64,000 nt of DNA from Oceanobacillus profundus. GTDB taxonomy: Bacteria; Bacillota; Bacilli; Bacillales; Amphibacillaceae. The stretch is taken from assembly GCF_003515705.1 (NCBI RefSeq), contig NZ_QWEH01000008.1, forward strand, positions 119,915 through 183,914. The letters are read 5' to 3'. This document shows, piece after piece, positions 27,398 to 38,075 of this stretch (the first letter of the stretch is position 1; every line of letters starts with the position of its first letter). Under the pieces are notes generated by a model. The model saw only the letters and a list, made by a program, of their open reading frames with translations. It did not search any database and was not told the DNA's origin. The position numbers were made by a program, and so were the translations under genes.

Positions 27398-27501
27398 TTT
27401 TATTTGAAAAACTTTAATTTTTTTTGAATTAACTATATTTTTCTTCGATTTACTTCCATTTACGATAATTTTCGATTTTAAATGACATTTTATTCAGCAC
27501 T

Positions 27502-27508
27502 TGTCGAA
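27502..27508 (+). promoter_or_regulatory. 0A box upstream of spo0A
   Basis: A perfect TGTCGAA lies about 170 bases before the spo0A start codon. Autoregulation through upstream 0A boxes is known in B. subtilis. Confidence 0.65.
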
Positions 27509-27531
27509 AAATATTAACTTTAGTATAATAT

Positions 27532-27570
27532 AAAAAAGCTTGTAATGGAATCTTCCATCACAAGCTTTTT
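27532..27570 (-). terminator. Terminator of spoIVB
   Basis: AAAAAAGCTTGT and ACAAGCTTTTTT pair around an inner TGGA/TCCA stem, directly after the spoIVB stop. Confidence 0.85.
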
Positions 27571-28806
27571 TTATGCTGCTTTTTCCTTTGATTGCGCTTC
27601 AATAATTCCTGCATCTTGTAACATCCATTCAATATGAACACCATATCCTGATGTTGGATCATTTACAAATACATGTGTTACAGCGCCAATTATTTTATCG
27701 TTTTGTATAATTGGGCTTCCACTCATACCTTGTACAATCCCACCAGTACTTTTCAATAGCTTAGGATCTGTAATTTGAATTACCATTCCTTTCGTTGCTG
27801 GAAACTTCTGAGGAACACTGCTTACAATTTCGATATCAAATTCCTCTATTTTTTCATCTTTCACAACGGTAAGAATTTTGGCTGGTCCTTCTTTAACTTC
27901 ATTGGAAGAAGCTACTGGTAATGGTTTGTTATATTTTTCGTGTTTAATCATTTCATCCAATACCCCAAAAATACCGTACGGGGAATTTTTTGTAATTGTT
28001 CCGATTCGATCGTGTTCAGCTGAAAATCTAGCTTGTTTTTCTCCTGGAATCCCGTTATTACCTTTCTCAATGGAAGTAACGGATGAATTGACAATCGTCC
28101 CATTATCGATTTCAATCGGTTTTTTTGTGTCCATATCTGAAATAATGTGCCCTAGAGCGCCATATTTTTTCGATACTGGATCATAAAATGACATTGTTCC
28201 AATACCTGCAGCAGAGTCACGAATATACAAGCCAATTTTGTACGCATTATCCTGCTTATCTAAAACCGGCTGTAAAGAAGTATCTATCATTTCTTTACCG
28301 CGTTTAAGTGTTATTTCAAGGCTTTTTTCGCTTTTCCCAGCATTTTCTACATATGATTTTATGTCACTCATTTCTTTGATCGGCTCTCCGTTAATTTTCA
28401 ATATGACATCTCCGACATTTATTTTTGCATCCTCACCTGGCGATTTTGTCTCGCTATTTCCTTTAACGAGATGATGACCAACAACGAGCACTCCACGAGT
28501 TTGGAGCTTCACTCCAATCGATTGTCCACCAGGGTATACCTTAATATCTTCTAGAGCGGAATTACTTACACGCTTCGTTGAAACTGCCGCCGCTTTTAAC
28601 AACTCTGTACGAATTGGAGAACTAGACATAAGGGAGTTTTTTTCTGTTTTAGAAAGTCCGATTGCTTCTTGTTGACTAAATGCTTCAATTGCGTTCAGCT
28701 CTTCTGCATTCTTTTGACTTGGACCAAAGAAAGAAAAAACAGTTAAGACAATCAAAAGAATACTGCTTAGCCAAAACTTTGTTTGATGATTTTTCAATCG
28801 TGCCAC
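27571..28806 (-). CDS. spoIVB: SpoIVB, sporulation serine peptidase (S55)
   Basis: A 411-residue forespore-secreted protease that starts the sigma-K checkpoint by cleaving SpoIVFA. A GTG at 28806 sits six bases after the last GGAGG; an ATG at 28830 would lie before this ribosome site. One N-terminal transmembrane segment ([17 protein letters not shown]) is followed by a PDZ domain (about 95-180) and the S55 domain. The catalytic serine lies in [11 protein letters not shown], and the histidine is probably in [10 protein letters not shown]. It is flanked by recN and spo0A as in all bacilli. Confidence 0.95.
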   Translation of the reverse strand: MARLKNHQTKFWLSSILLIVLTVFSFFGPSQKNAEELNAIEAFSQQEAIGLSKTEKNSLMSSSPIRTELLKAAAVSTKRVSNSALEDIKVYPGGQSIGVKLQTRGVLVVGHHLVKGNSETKSPGEDAKINVGDVILKINGEPIKEMSDIKSYVENAGKSEKSLEITLKRGKEMIDTSLQPVLDKQDNAYKIGLYIRDSAAGIGTMSFYDPVSKKYGALGHIISDMDTKKPIEIDNGTIVNSSVTSIEKGNNGIPGEKQARFSAEHDRIGTITKNSPYGIFGVLDEMIKHEKYNKPLPVASSNEVKEGPAKILTVVKDEKIEEFDIEIVSSVPQKFPATKGMVIQITDPKLLKSTGGIVQGMSGSPIIQNDKIIGAVTHVFVNDPTSGYGVHIEWMLQDAGIIEAQSKEKAA

Positions 28807-29000
28807 TCTCCTCCTCCCAACCCACATCAAATCTTGGTTCGTAATCCTAATTTGAGCTGTAAGTGTGCTTTTTAAACTGGTGAAACATAAGAGAAATGTG
28901 TATCATTACCTATTACTAAAAAAGGAAATCGTGTATAAGTGTATTTTAAAAGGGGATTTTTAAAAATCGGCTTACTATTATTGCAAAAAAAGGCAAAACA

Positions 29001-29033
29001 AAAAACCGGTTTCTTTTATTTTCCGGTTTTTCA
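29001..29033 (-). terminator. Terminator of recN
   Basis: AAAAACCGG (29001-29009) and CCGGTTTTT (29023-29031) form a stem just after the recN stop. Confidence 0.85.
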
Positions 29034-29045
29034 AGAATTTTATCC

Positions 29046-30746
29046 TTATAAATTTGATTTAAATGCATTTGCAAGTTCAAGCATTTCCTTTGCGTGATCT
29101 TTCGCAGTTTCTGTCAATTTTGTTCCCGTAATCATACGACTTAATTCTTCTATTTGTTCTAATTCAGATAGTTCTTTTACACTTGTTGCGGTTCGGTTAT
29201 CTTTTTCGTTTTTCTCAATAAATTTATGGGTGTCTGCCATAGCGGCCACTTGTGGAAGGTGTGTAATACATAGCACCTGAGAATCATTTGAGATTTGATA
29301 AATCTTTTCAGCAATTGCCTGTGCAACTCTTCCGCTAACCCCGGTGTCAACTTCATCAAATATAACGCTTGTCACGCCTTGATGCTTGGAAAAAATATTC
29401 TTTAATGCAAGCATAATTCGCGAAAGCTCTCCACCAGAGGCTACCTTCGTTAAATCCTTTAGCGGTTCGCCACGATTGGTTGAAATAAGAAAACGTACAT
29501 GATCGAATCCGTTTTTGTGGAGATGAGCCTTCGTATTACTTTCATCATCAAAAGCAATTGCAAAAGTAGCTTTTTCTAAATAAAGTCCTTTCATCTCAGC
29601 ATGTATATCTTCTGTTAGACAATCTGCAGCACTATTTCTGAGTTCATGTAGGTGCTCAGCTTCAAGCATCGCGTCCTTTTCGGTTTCTTCAATCTGTTCG
29701 AGCAAAGCGTTTAGATGAGAATCCTTGTTCGTTATCTGCTCTATCTCTTCTTCTATCGTTGCCATATATTCAATAATATCATTTACCGTATTGCCGTATT
29801 TTCGTTTTAGCCTATTTATTTCATCTAATCTTGATTCAATTTCATTTAAACGTTCTGGATCAAATTGAAGTGTATCAATATGATTGCGCAGCTCATAGGT
29901 TAGCTCTTCCATTGCATAATAATGATTGGAAAACTCTTCTGATTTCGCTGCGATATAATCATCATACTTACTATTTTCCTGAAGGCTAAGCTGCGCCTGA
30001 TTTAACCAATCCAATCCTCTTTGTTCTCCGTATAATGCATGATAGGCATCATGCAGGGCAGTGTGAATCCGCTCATAATTCGCGAGTGCTTTTCTCTCTT
30101 CTTCAAGCTGTGTATCCTCATCAGGACTAAGTTCTGCTTGTTCAAGCTCCTTCATTTGAAACTCTAATAAGTCTAAACGATGAGCTGTCTCTTGCTCATT
30201 ATCATTTAGCTTTTTATATCTATTTTTTAAGCGAACCAACTTATCATAGTGCTCCAAGTATGCTTCTTTTGCTTTTGTTATTGATTGTGGTTCATACAAG
30301 TCTAAGAAATCCAAATGATTTTCTGCATCCATTAATGATTGTGTTTCATGCTGACTATGGATGTCGATTAGTGTCTTTCCAAATTCACGCAGTATTGCAA
30401 GTGTGACTAGCTTGCTATTTACACGACAAATACTTTTTCCAGATCCTGTAATAACTCGTTGTAATACTACTTGATTATCAGAAATTTCTATTCCATATTG
30501 GCTCCCAACATCATATATTGGATGGGTTTTATTTTCTATTGTAAATAAACCTTCTATTTCAGCTTTTTTGGCTCGATGCCTTACATATTCTACAGAACCA
30601 CGTCCTCCTGCTAATAACTGTATAGCATCTATTATAATCGATTTTCCTGCACCAGTTTCTCCAGTCAATACGGTAAGACCTTCATTAAATGTTATGGAAA
30701 TCTGTTCGATGATTGCAAAATCACGAATAGACAGCTCTGTAAGCAT
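29046..30746 (-). CDS. recN: RecN, DNA double-strand break repair SMC-like ATPase
   Basis: The 566-residue protein has Walker A GETGAGKSIIIDA (about 30-42), a long central coiled coil (about 150-370), the ABC signature region VASGGELSRIMLAL and Walker B VIFDEVDTGVSG. RecN gathers at double-strand ends early in recombinational repair. It is encoded after ahrC with 67 bases between, as in B. subtilis. Confidence 0.97.
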   Translation of the reverse strand: MLTELSIRDFAIIEQISITFNEGLTVLTGETGAGKSIIIDAIQLLAGGRGSVEYVRHRAKKAEIEGLFTIENKTHPIYDVGSQYGIEISDNQVVLQRVITGSGKSICRVNSKLVTLAILREFGKTLIDIHSQHETQSLMDAENHLDFLDLYEPQSITKAKEAYLEHYDKLVRLKNRYKKLNDNEQETAHRLDLLEFQMKELEQAELSPDEDTQLEEERKALANYERIHTALHDAYHALYGEQRGLDWLNQAQLSLQENSKYDDYIAAKSEEFSNHYYAMEELTYELRNHIDTLQFDPERLNEIESRLDEINRLKRKYGNTVNDIIEYMATIEEEIEQITNKDSHLNALLEQIEETEKDAMLEAEHLHELRNSAADCLTEDIHAEMKGLYLEKATFAIAFDDESNTKAHLHKNGFDHVRFLISTNRGEPLKDLTKVASGGELSRIMLALKNIFSKHQGVTSVIFDEVDTGVSGRVAQAIAEKIYQISNDSQVLCITHLPQVAAMADTHKFIEKNEKDNRTATSVKELSELEQIEELSRMITGTKLTETAKDHAKEMLELANAFKSNL

Positions 30747-30813
30747 GGTTCATTGTCCCCCCAATATAAGAAGATATTCTCTCTTTATAAATCACTAAAA
30801 AAAGAGAACTCAA

Positions 30814-31263
30814 TCAAAGCATATCAATAAATCGGTCCTTTATTTCTTCTGCCTGCTCTGGAGTTCTACAAATAATTAAGCACGTGTCATCCCCGCAAAT
30901 CGTTCCCATTATCTCTTCCCAATCTAAATTGTCAATAAGCACACCGACAGCATGTGCATTTCCTGGCAATGTACGGAGTACAATAAAATGACTAGCATGC
31001 TCAATTTTTACAAAAGCATCTATTATTAGACGCTTCAGCTTTTCCAGTGGGTTAAATCGTTGATCAGCAGGTAAACTGTATTTGTACCGATTGCTTGCTG
31101 TTGGAACTTTGACAAGATGAAGTTCCTTAATGTCTCTTGATACCGTTGCTTGTGTGACATTGTAACCTGCGGCTTTTAATTGTACTACCAGTTCATCCTG
31201 TGTTTCTATTTCATTCTCCGTAATTAGTTCTCGAATTTTAATATGTCGTTGAACTTTACTCAT
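30814..31263 (-). CDS. ahrC: Arginine repressor/activator AhrC (ArgR)
   Basis: The 149-residue regulator has an N-terminal winged helix (about 1-70, with [15 protein letters not shown]) and a C-terminal hexamerisation domain. The arginine-binding [14 protein letters not shown] motif lies near residues 122-135. It represses arginine synthesis and activates catabolism when arginine is bound. AGGAGGTG precedes ATG 31263. Confidence 0.96.
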   Translation of the reverse strand: MSKVQRHIKIRELITENEIETQDELVVQLKAAGYNVTQATVSRDIKELHLVKVPTASNRYKYSLPADQRFNPLEKLKRLIIDAFVKIEHASHFIVLRTLPGNAHAVGVLIDNLDWEEIMGTICGDDTCLIICRTPEQAEEIKDRFIDML

Positions 31264-31356
31264 CGTACAGCACCTCCTTTATAGGTCACTTGAGCTTCAC
31301 TGAATAAATTTTTCAATTTATTGCTTCAATATTATCTAGAGACTTCGATCTTTTTA

Positions 31357-32178
31357 TCAACTGTTAGGATACAGGATTTGATGTGCATTTTCCACTGTTT
31401 TATCAATTGAGATTGGTTCGTAATTCTCAACTTCCTTCTCTTTTTTCCAACCTAAATGGGCTAAGAATTCAATATTCCCCTCTCCTCCAGTAATTGGGGA
31501 GTAGGTCAAGTTAAGTAATTGATAACCTTCATTCTCAGCAAAGTCGATAATTTGTGTTAAAACATCTTGATGGACAAGTGGATCACGAACAATCCCCTTG
31601 TTTCCTACTTGTTCTTTCTTAGCTTCAAATTGTGGTTTTATTAATGCAATCACATCACTATTTTCTGCTAATAACCCACTAAGAACAGGAAAAATTAACT
31701 TTAATGAAATAAATGAAACATCAATCGATGCCAGGTTTGGTACACCCTTTTTCAACATATCTGCTGTTACATGACGAAAGTTTGTTCGCTCCATAACAAC
31801 AACACGTTTATCACTTCTTAGCTTCCAGTCAAGCTGATTATAACCAACATCAATAGCATAGCTTAATCTAGCTCCCTGCTGCAGCGCACAATCAGTAAAG
31901 CCGCCTGTAGAAGAGCCAACATCGATAAAAATACGATCTTTTGCGTCAATAGAAAAATAGCTTAATGCTTTCTCTAACTTGAGCCCGCCACGACCAACAT
32001 AAGGCAACGTTTTCCCTTTTATCGTTAAAGGGCTATGGGGATCAATCTTCATTCCTGGCTTGTCTAAACGATGCTGCTTTGAAAAAACTTGTCCAGCCAT
32101 TATAACACGCTTAGCCTTGTCCAGGTTTTCGATTAGTTCCTTTTCGACTAACAATTCATCCAGTCTTTTTTTAGCCAT
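31357..32178 (-). CDS. yqxC: TlyA/YqxC-type rRNA 2'-O-methyltransferase
   Basis: The 273-residue protein has an N-terminal S4 RNA-binding domain (RLDELLVEKELIENLDKAKR). An FtsJ-type SAM-dependent methyltransferase follows, with DVGSSTGGFTDCALQ (about 85-99) as SAM site and IALIKPQFEA. In mycobacteria the homologue TlyA methylates 16S and 23S rRNA; the old name haemolysin is misleading. It stands between ispA and ahrC, but dxs, normally its upstream neighbour, is absent. Confidence 0.88.
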   Translation of the reverse strand: MAKKRLDELLVEKELIENLDKAKRVIMAGQVFSKQHRLDKPGMKIDPHSPLTIKGKTLPYVGRGGLKLEKALSYFSIDAKDRIFIDVGSSTGGFTDCALQQGARLSYAIDVGYNQLDWKLRSDKRVVVMERTNFRHVTADMLKKGVPNLASIDVSFISLKLIFPVLSGLLAENSDVIALIKPQFEAKKEQVGNKGIVRDPLVHQDVLTQIIDFAENEGYQLLNLTYSPITGGEGNIEFLAHLGWKKEKEVENYEPISIDKTVENAHQILYPNS

Positions 32179-32314
32179 TTTTAAAATCCTTTACTAGTAA
32201 CAATTTTGTCTTCGTTTTTGAACAACCACTTTAAACATTACCCATTTTAACCATTAAAGTGCGCATTAAATAGAGGACGACGAAAATAAATTCGTAGCGC
32301 CCTTCTAGGTTGAT
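32179..32314. repeat. Short intergenic gap with repeat-like ends where dxs is expected
   Basis: TTTTGAACAACCACTTTAA near 32215 resembles the end of the 46-kb repeat (two mismatches in 20). CACTTTAA and TTAAAGTG (about 32227 and 32253) form an inverted pair. No gene fits in the 136 bases. Confidence 0.45.
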
Positions 32315-33199
32315 TTAATGATCTCTATTACTGAAATAATCCGTTAAATCCATTAAAACTGAATTTGCTGCCCCAGCTTTTTGCAGTGCTTCTTTTGCTT
32401 TTTCAACATAAGCTTCTTTTTGTTTCATTGCACCTTTAATACCAAGTAATTTAGGATACGTACTTTTTTGATTATCTTCATCACTGCCGACCGGCTTTCC
32501 GAGTTTTTCTTCGTCACCTGTCACATCTAGAATATCATCTTGTACTTGAAAAATGAGCCCTAAATAATAAGCAAATGTTGTTAAATGTTCCAGCTGTTCC
32601 TCCGTTGCCTTACCTAACATAGCTCCAGACAGAATTGCTGATCGAACAAGTTCTCCAGTTTTCAATGCATGGATGCGTTCCATTTCTTCTATAGAAATTG
32701 GCCTGTTTTCTGCTTCCATATCAAGTATTTGTCCACCAACCATTCCTGTTGGACCACTGCATGAAGCTAGCATTTGAATTAAGCTAACCTTTTCTTCAGC
32801 AGTAAGAAGAGGATCGTTTGCGATAAGCTCGAAGCTAAACGTCAATAGTGCATCTCCAGCTAAAATCGCTGTTGCCTCATCGAACATTTTATGATTCGTT
32901 GGTTTACCTCGTCTGTAATCATCATCATCCATAGCTGGAAGGTCATCGTGCACTAATGAATACGTATGTATCATTTCCAAAGCAGTAGCTGCAGAAAGAA
33001 CCTTCTTTATTTGTTGACCATATGCCTCGTAACTAGCAATCATAAGAATTGGTCGTAATCTTTTACCGCCAGCTTCCAAGGAATAAAGCATGGATTCCTT
33101 TAATCGCGAATGCATGTTTAAATTACGTAGATAGCGATCAAATTCATTTTCAATCATAGCTTTACACTTCGTTATATATTCTGAAAGGTTTGCATTCAC
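32315..33199 (-). CDS. ispA: Farnesyl diphosphate synthase (polyprenyl synthetase)
   Basis: The 294-residue all-helical enzyme condenses isopentenyl diphosphate with allylic primers. The two aspartate-rich motifs are present: LVHDDLPAMDDD (about 84-95) and FQVQDDILDVTGD (about 220-232). GGKRLRP near residue 45 binds the diphosphate. It begins three bases after xseB and belongs to the folD-xseA-xseB-ispA transcript. Quinone, carotenoid and cell-wall lipid synthesis depend on it. Confidence 0.95.
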   Translation of the reverse strand: MNANLSEYITKCKAMIENEFDRYLRNLNMHSRLKESMLYSLEAGGKRLRPILMIASYEAYGQQIKKVLSAATALEMIHTYSLVHDDLPAMDDDDYRRGKPTNHKMFDEATAILAGDALLTFSFELIANDPLLTAEEKVSLIQMLASCSGPTGMVGGQILDMEAENRPISIEEMERIHALKTGELVRSAILSGAMLGKATEEQLEHLTTFAYYLGLIFQVQDDILDVTGDEEKLGKPVGSDEDNQKSTYPKLLGIKGAMKQKEAYVEKAKEALQKAGAANSVLMDLTDYFSNRDH

Positions 33200-33202
33200 T
33201 TG

Positions 33203-33433
33203 TTATTCTTCCTCCTGTAGATCGAATGGCTCCAATTCACCTTGTTCATTCATAATTTGTGTCATTTTTTCTTGAACATGCTTTAGTTTATCTCCGCATA
33301 TTTTCGATAGATTCATTCCATCCTGATAATAATTAATCGCTTTTTCTAAAGGGACGTCCCCTTCCTCTAGCTTAGAAACAATTGCTTCAAGCTTATCCAT
33401 CGCTTCTTCAAAAGATATATCTTCATTTTTCAT
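33203..33433 (-). CDS. xseB: Exodeoxyribonuclease VII small subunit
   Basis: The 76-residue helical subunit has the family pattern [27 protein letters not shown]. It binds XseA several to one. The ATG at 33433 overlaps the end of xseA by 11 bases, which suggests translational coupling. Confidence 0.95.
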   Translation of the reverse strand: MKNEDISFEEAMDKLEAIVSKLEEGDVPLEKAINYYQDGMNLSKICGDKLKHVQEKMTQIMNEQGELEPFDLQEEE

Positions 33434-34778
33434 CTGTAGATCCCTCCTCTATCATTAAAACTTTGCAATTTAACTGGCCATCGTGCAGGCGAACCGTTAT
33501 GTTATCATTCTTATCTACCCGCGTAACTGATTTAATCATTTCTCCTTCAGTTGAATATGGTAAAGCAAATCCGCGTTTCATAATCTCTAGTGGATTAACT
33601 AAAGTCAATTTGTCTATAGCATTGGCTAATTTTATTTCATGCTGCTTCATTATTTGAGTCATATAATAATGTTGCTGCCTTAACGCTTTAATTAAATTTG
33701 ACTGTGCCTGCTCTACTTGTTTATTAGGATGCTGTGCTTGAAGGCGTTTAATCAGATAGCTAAATGTTTGTTCATGCTCGTTATTTTTCTTTCGCATACT
33801 ACGTTGTAATTGCTCCAGTTGATTATCCAATTCCTGTTCCTTTTGTTTAATCAGTTGTTCTGGATAACGAAATGCATAAGACTGTTGAATTCTTGCAAGA
33901 TATTGCTTATGATTAATTATTTCTCGCTCCATGTTTCTAATTAAAAATTTCCGAAGCGTATGAATTCGATTTGCTAATTCGACTTGTGATGGGACTGCAA
34001 GCTCTGCCGCACCTGTGGGTGTTGGCGCGCGTAAGTCTGAAACAAAATCACTTATCGTTGTATCTGTTTCATGTCCTACAGCAGAAATAACTGGAACTCT
34101 CGATGCAAAAATTGCACGTGCAACGATTTCTTCATTGAAGCTCCATAACTCCTCAATCGAGCCGCCACCCCGCCCAACAATCAATGTGTCAAAATGTCCT
34201 CTTTCGTTTGCTGTCTCAATCGCATTTTTTATGGAAGTTGCTGCGCTTGGACCTTGAACAAGTACTGGAAGCACAGTAATTGCGCAACTTGGGTAACGTC
34301 GCTTAATTGTCGTAATAATGTCTCTTATAGCAGCGCCAGTTGGCGATGTAATAACACCTATATGTTCTGGAAAGGTCGGTATGCCTTTTTTATGAATCGG
34401 ATCAAAAAGGCCTTCTTTATGTAGTTTTTCTTTCAGTTGTTCGAAAGCTAAATAAAGAGCCCCAATACCATCAGGTTCCATTTGCTCAATATAAAGCTGA
34501 TATTGCCCGTAAGCCTCATATACACTGATATCCCCTTTAATCAGTACATTCATGCCATTTTCTGGTTGGAATTTCATGTTCCGATTATTCCCAGCGAACA
34601 TCACGGCCTGTATTTTTGCTTGATCATCCTTAATGGTCATATACATATGACCACGGCTATGATGCTTAAAATTTGAAATTTCACCCCGAAGCCAAACATT
34701 TCGCAGATGTGGGTCCATATCTATTTTACGCTTCATATATTTTGTCAGTGCAGTGACTGTCAAATATTTATCCTTCAA
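33423..34778 (-). CDS. xseA: Exodeoxyribonuclease VII large subunit
   Basis: The 451-residue catalytic subunit degrades single-stranded DNA from both ends. It has an N-terminal OB fold (about 20-100), the conserved catalytic region with [14 protein letters not shown] and [14 protein letters not shown] (about 130-205), a long coiled coil and a C-terminal beta segment. It overlaps folD and xseB by 11 bases each. Confidence 0.95.
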   Translation of the reverse strand: MKDKYLTVTALTKYMKRKIDMDPHLRNVWLRGEISNFKHHSRGHMYMTIKDDQAKIQAVMFAGNNRNMKFQPENGMNVLIKGDISVYEAYGQYQLYIEQMEPDGIGALYLAFEQLKEKLHKEGLFDPIHKKGIPTFPEHIGVITSPTGAAIRDIITTIKRRYPSCAITVLPVLVQGPSAATSIKNAIETANERGHFDTLIVGRGGGSIEELWSFNEEIVARAIFASRVPVISAVGHETDTTISDFVSDLRAPTPTGAAELAVPSQVELANRIHTLRKFLIRNMEREIINHKQYLARIQQSYAFRYPEQLIKQKEQELDNQLEQLQRSMRKKNNEHEQTFSYLIKRLQAQHPNKQVEQAQSNLIKALRQQHYYMTQIMKQHEIKLANAIDKLTLVNPLEIMKRGFALPYSTEGEMIKSVTRVDKNDNITVRLHDGQLNCKVLMIEEGSTDEK

Positions 34779-35628
34779 TTTTGGACAATCCTTTTGCAGC
34801 TTTAATTGTGTTTTTCAATAACATTGTGATGGTCATTGGACCAACACCTCTTGGAACTGGTGTAATATAGGATGCTTTCTCCTTTGCGCTTTCAAAATCG
34901 ACATCCCCAGTTAAAGATCCATTTTCTAAGCGATTGATCCCCACATCAATTACGACAGCCCCATCTTTAATATATTCTGCAGTAATTGCATGGGCTTTTC
35001 CAATAGCAGCGATTAAAATGTCAGCATTTGCTGCGAGTTCTTGAAGGTTCTTTGTACGCGAATGGCAATAAGTAACAGTTGCATTTTCATTTAGCAACAG
35101 TTGTCCTACCGGTTTGCCTACAATGTTGCTTCGACCAATAACAACTGCATGCTTACCTTCAATTTTAATGTTCTTTGATTTTAACATCGTAATGATGCCA
35201 TATGGTGTGCACGGAAGAAAAGTATCTTCCCCAGTCATCATTTTTCCAATGTTAATTGGATGAAACCCATCGACATCCTTATCAGGATGTATTGCTTCAA
35301 TTACTTTCTCTTCTCTGATTTGGTCTGGAAGTGGAAGCTGTACAAGTATACCATGGACAGTCGTATCATCATTTAGTTCCTGAATCAATTGCAACAATGC
35401 TGATTCTGTAGTCGATGCAGGCAATTCAATTAAAGATGATGAAATGCCAGTTTCTGCAGCAGCTTTTTCTTTTCCTTTTACATACGATTTAGAAGCAGGA
35501 TTGTCTCCTACTAGAACAACTGTTAAATGTGGTGTAAGTCCGAATTCCTTTAGCTTTTCTACCTCTACTTTCATCTCTTCTTTTAAAGCTGTAGATAATT
35601 CTCTTCCGTTGATAACTTCTGCTGACAT
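34768..35628 (-). CDS. folD: FolD, methylenetetrahydrofolate dehydrogenase/cyclohydrolase
   Basis: The 286-residue bifunctional enzyme interconverts methylene-, methenyl- and formyl-tetrahydrofolate. [12 protein letters not shown] (about 46-57) contains the catalytic lysine. [14 protein letters not shown] (about 164-177) is the NADP-binding segment, and [10 protein letters not shown] lies at the C-terminus. It supplies one-carbon units that link with the glycine cleavage genes at 50-54 kb. Confidence 0.96.
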   Translation of the reverse strand: MSAEVINGRELSTALKEEMKVEVEKLKEFGLTPHLTVVLVGDNPASKSYVKGKEKAAAETGISSSLIELPASTTESALLQLIQELNDDTTVHGILVQLPLPDQIREEKVIEAIHPDKDVDGFHPINIGKMMTGEDTFLPCTPYGIITMLKSKNIKIEGKHAVVIGRSNIVGKPVGQLLLNENATVTYCHSRTKNLQELAANADILIAAIGKAHAITAEYIKDGAVVIDVGINRLENGSLTGDVDFESAKEKASYITPVPRGVGPMTITMLLKNTIKAAKGLSKIEG

Positions 35629-35644
35629 GCTCCCCCGTCCTTTC

Positions 35645-36025
35645 TTAGCCTACTATTTTTGATAAAACCCCATTAATAAATTTACCTGATTTATCATCAC
35701 CATATGTATTACCCAACTCTACCGCTTCGTTGATCGAAACGTTATTTGGTATATCTTCCATATAACGTAATTCATATGTAGCGATTCGCAAAATCGTTCG
35801 CTCTACAGAAGCAACACGATTTAAAGTCCAGTTCTGAAGATTTTCTGAAATAATCGAATCAATTACAGATTTTTGAGTAATAACACCTTCCACTAATGCT
35901 TTTAAAAAAACATCAGGTTCTTCGTTCTCTAAAAATTCATGGATCAACTGTTGTGGATCACTGTCATTTATATCTAATTGAAACAGCAGTTGAAATGCTT
36001 TTTCTCTAGCGGTATGTCGTTTCAT
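35645..36025 (-). CDS. nusB: Transcription antitermination factor NusB
   Basis: The 126-residue helical RNA-binding protein starts with [18 protein letters not shown] and ends with [13 protein letters not shown], both diagnostic. With NusE it acts on boxA of rRNA transcripts. It is separated from yqhY by 255 bases with a terminator, so it probably starts the nusB-folD-xse-ispA transcript. Confidence 0.95.
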   Translation of the reverse strand: MKRHTAREKAFQLLFQLDINDSDPQQLIHEFLENEEPDVFLKALVEGVITQKSVIDSIISENLQNWTLNRVASVERTILRIATYELRYMEDIPNNVSINEAVELGNTYGDDKSGKFINGVLSKIVG

Positions 36026-36104
36026 CGTTTATAACTCCTTTTTATGCATCCGCAAATTATTATATCTCTTTCAAATAATAACATGATTGATTAGTCAATG
36101 CTAG

Positions 36105-36170
36105 AATCTATCGCTGGTTAGCGATGCTCCCCCGTATTTTTCGAGGGCAGCTCGTCGAAGCTTTCCTGCG
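36105..36170. repeat. GC-rich structured stretch before nusB
   Basis: ATCGCT-GGTT-AGCGAT forms a hairpin, followed by a CCCC/GAGGG pair. Base composition differs from the surroundings. It may be a fragment of a dispersed element or a structured leader. Confidence 0.35.
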
Positions 36171-36235
36171 CAGAAGATAAAGGAAATACATATAGACAGC
36201 CTTCAAAATTTATAGTTTCTTGAGGAATGAATAAA

Positions 36236-36268
36236 GCACAGACCTCGTAGCCTCGGCCTGTGCATGTT
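36236..36268 (-). terminator. Terminator of accB-accC-yqhY
   Basis: GCACAG-CC and GG-CTGTGC form a stem with a G-U pair, followed on the minus strand by TTTATT. Confidence 0.7.
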
Positions 36269-36280
36269 TTATGCTTTCAT

Positions 36281-36676
36281 CTATTCTTGCGCTTCTGCGT
36301 CTTCTCTACCATTCATTTGAACACCGACTACATGAACATTAACCTCTTTTAACTCTAGTGCCGTCATGTTTGTCAGCGTCTGTCTTATATTTGTTTGAAG
36401 TTGCTGGGCAACTTGTGGAATAGAGACGCCAAAGTTTAATATAACGTACACATCAATGGAAACTCCGTCATCTAAAAGCTCCACTTTGATGCCTTTATTA
36501 TGCGCTTTTTTGCCAAACCGTTCCACAACACCAGTAGCGAAATTACCACGCATTGCATAAACGCCGTCTACTTCAGTAGCAGCAATCCCAGCAATCACTT
36601 CTATAACCTCAGGAGCAATCTCTACTTTCCCTAAAGCAGTATTGTCACTTACATTTAACAATGGTTGTTCACTCAT
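36281..36676 (-). CDS. yqhY: Asp23/Gls24 family protein YqhY
   Basis: The 131-residue protein has the DUF322/Asp23 fold. Landmarks are VEIAPEVIEVIAGIAATEVDGVYAM and the late VNVHVVGVQM segment. yqhY is conserved next to accBC in Firmicutes, and in B. subtilis its loss selects for mutations that reduce acetyl-CoA carboxylase activity, so it is thought to moderate fatty-acid synthesis. It lies 27 bases after accC. Confidence 0.88.
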   Translation of the reverse strand: MSEQPLLNVSDNTALGKVEIAPEVIEVIAGIAATEVDGVYAMRGNFATGVVERFGKKAHNKGIKVELLDDGVSIDVYVILNFGVSIPQVAQQLQTNIRQTLTNMTALELKEVNVHVVGVQMNGREDAEAQE

Positions 36677-36703
36677 GTTATCACTCCTATAATCTGGTAA
36701 TAA

Positions 36704-38071
36704 TTACTTTTCGTTTTTAAGTATTGGATGTTCTTCCAGGAAATTCGTATTGAAATCCCCATTAATAAACACGTCATTACTCATAATCAAACGATGGAAC
36801 GGAATTGTTGTATGCACACCTTCAATAACAAACTCATCCAACGCACGTTTCATGCGCTTTATTGCTTCTTCCCTCGTAGGAGCATACGTAATTAATTTAG
36901 CAATCATGGAATCATAATATGGAGGTATTTTATAACCTGAATAAGCTGCAGAATCAATTCGAACACCTAGACCACCCGGTGGTAAATACATGTCAATCTC
37001 ACCAGCAGAAGGCATGAAGTTTTTAAATGGATTTTCTGCATTTATACGACATTCAATCGACCAGCCATCAAATTCAATGTCTGCTTGCTCAAAGGATAGC
37101 TTCTCCCCGTTGGCAATTCGAATTTGTTCTTTAATCAAATCTATACCTGTAACCATCTCTGTAACAGGATGCTCCACTTGGATACGAGTGTTCATTTCCA
37201 TAAAGTAAAATTCTTGGCTTTTGCGATCAAAAATGAATTCAATTGTACCGGCTCCAAAATAATTAACAGCTTTAGCTGCGTTTACAGAAGCCTCTCCCAT
37301 TTTCCTGCGTATTTCTGGAGTCAGCGCTGGAGATGGGGTCTCTTCAACAAGTTTCTGTAGTCTTCTTTGAATCGAACAATCTCTTTCACCTAAGTGAACC
37401 GTATTGCCATACGTGTCGGCTAAAACCTGAATTTCCACATGGCGGAAATCTTCGATGAATTTCTCAATATATACGCCAGGATTGCCAAATGCAGTTTCTG
37501 CTTCTTTCTGGGTTACTTGGATTCCTTTAACAAGTTCTTCTTCTGTACGTGCAACCCGGATCCCCTTACCACCGCCACCTGCAGTAGCTTTAATAATAAC
37601 CGGATATCCAATCTCCGCAGCAACTTCTTTTGCTTCTGCTTCATTTTCAACAATTCCGTCCGAACCAGGAACGATTGGCACATCAGCACGCTTCATCGTT
37701 TCTCTTGCAACATCTTTTATTCCCATTTTCTGAATTGCTTCCGGTGATGGGCCAACAAAGATAATGTTACATTCCCTGCAGATTTCAGCAAAATCAGCAT
37801 TCTCAGCTAAAAATCCATAGCCAGGGTGGATCGCATCTACATTCGTCATGGTTGCGACACTAATAATATTCGTGAAGTTCAAATAGCTGTCTTTACTTAG
37901 TTTTGGTCCTACACAATAAGCCTCATCTGCTAATTGAACGTGTAATGATTCTTTATCTGCTTCAGAGTATATCGCAACCGTTTCAATATCGAGTTCTTTA
38001 CAAGCTCGGATAATGCGAACTGCAATCTCTCCTCTGTTAGCAATTAAAACCTTCTTAATCAATTGCGACAT
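36704..38071 (-). CDS. accC: Acetyl-CoA carboxylase biotin carboxylase subunit
   Basis: The 455-residue ATP-grasp enzyme carboxylates biotin on AccB. It shows [18 protein letters not shown] at the N-terminus, the glycine-rich ATP loop [14 protein letters not shown] (about 162-175), and [16 protein letters not shown] (about 287-302). It is placed four bases after accB, forming the classical accBC pair. Confidence 0.97.
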   Translation of the reverse strand: MSQLIKKVLIANRGEIAVRIIRACKELDIETVAIYSEADKESLHVQLADEAYCVGPKLSKDSYLNFTNIISVATMTNVDAIHPGYGFLAENADFAEICRECNIIFVGPSPEAIQKMGIKDVARETMKRADVPIVPGSDGIVENEAEAKEVAAEIGYPVIIKATAGGGGKGIRVARTEEELVKGIQVTQKEAETAFGNPGVYIEKFIEDFRHVEIQVLADTYGNTVHLGERDCSIQRRLQKLVEETPSPALTPEIRRKMGEASVNAAKAVNYFGAGTIEFIFDRKSQEFYFMEMNTRIQVEHPVTEMVTGIDLIKEQIRIANGEKLSFEQADIEFDGWSIECRINAENPFKNFMPSAGEIDMYLPPGGLGVRIDSAAYSGYKIPPYYDSMIAKLITYAPTREEAIKRMKRALDEFVIEGVHTTIPFHRLIMSNDVFINGDFNTNFLEEHPILKNEK

Positions 38072-38075
38072 CTCC

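Noticed and set aside
28807..29000. Sigma-F or sigma-G promoter for spoIVB
   Set aside because: Expected from biology, but no stretch matched either consensus with proper spacing.
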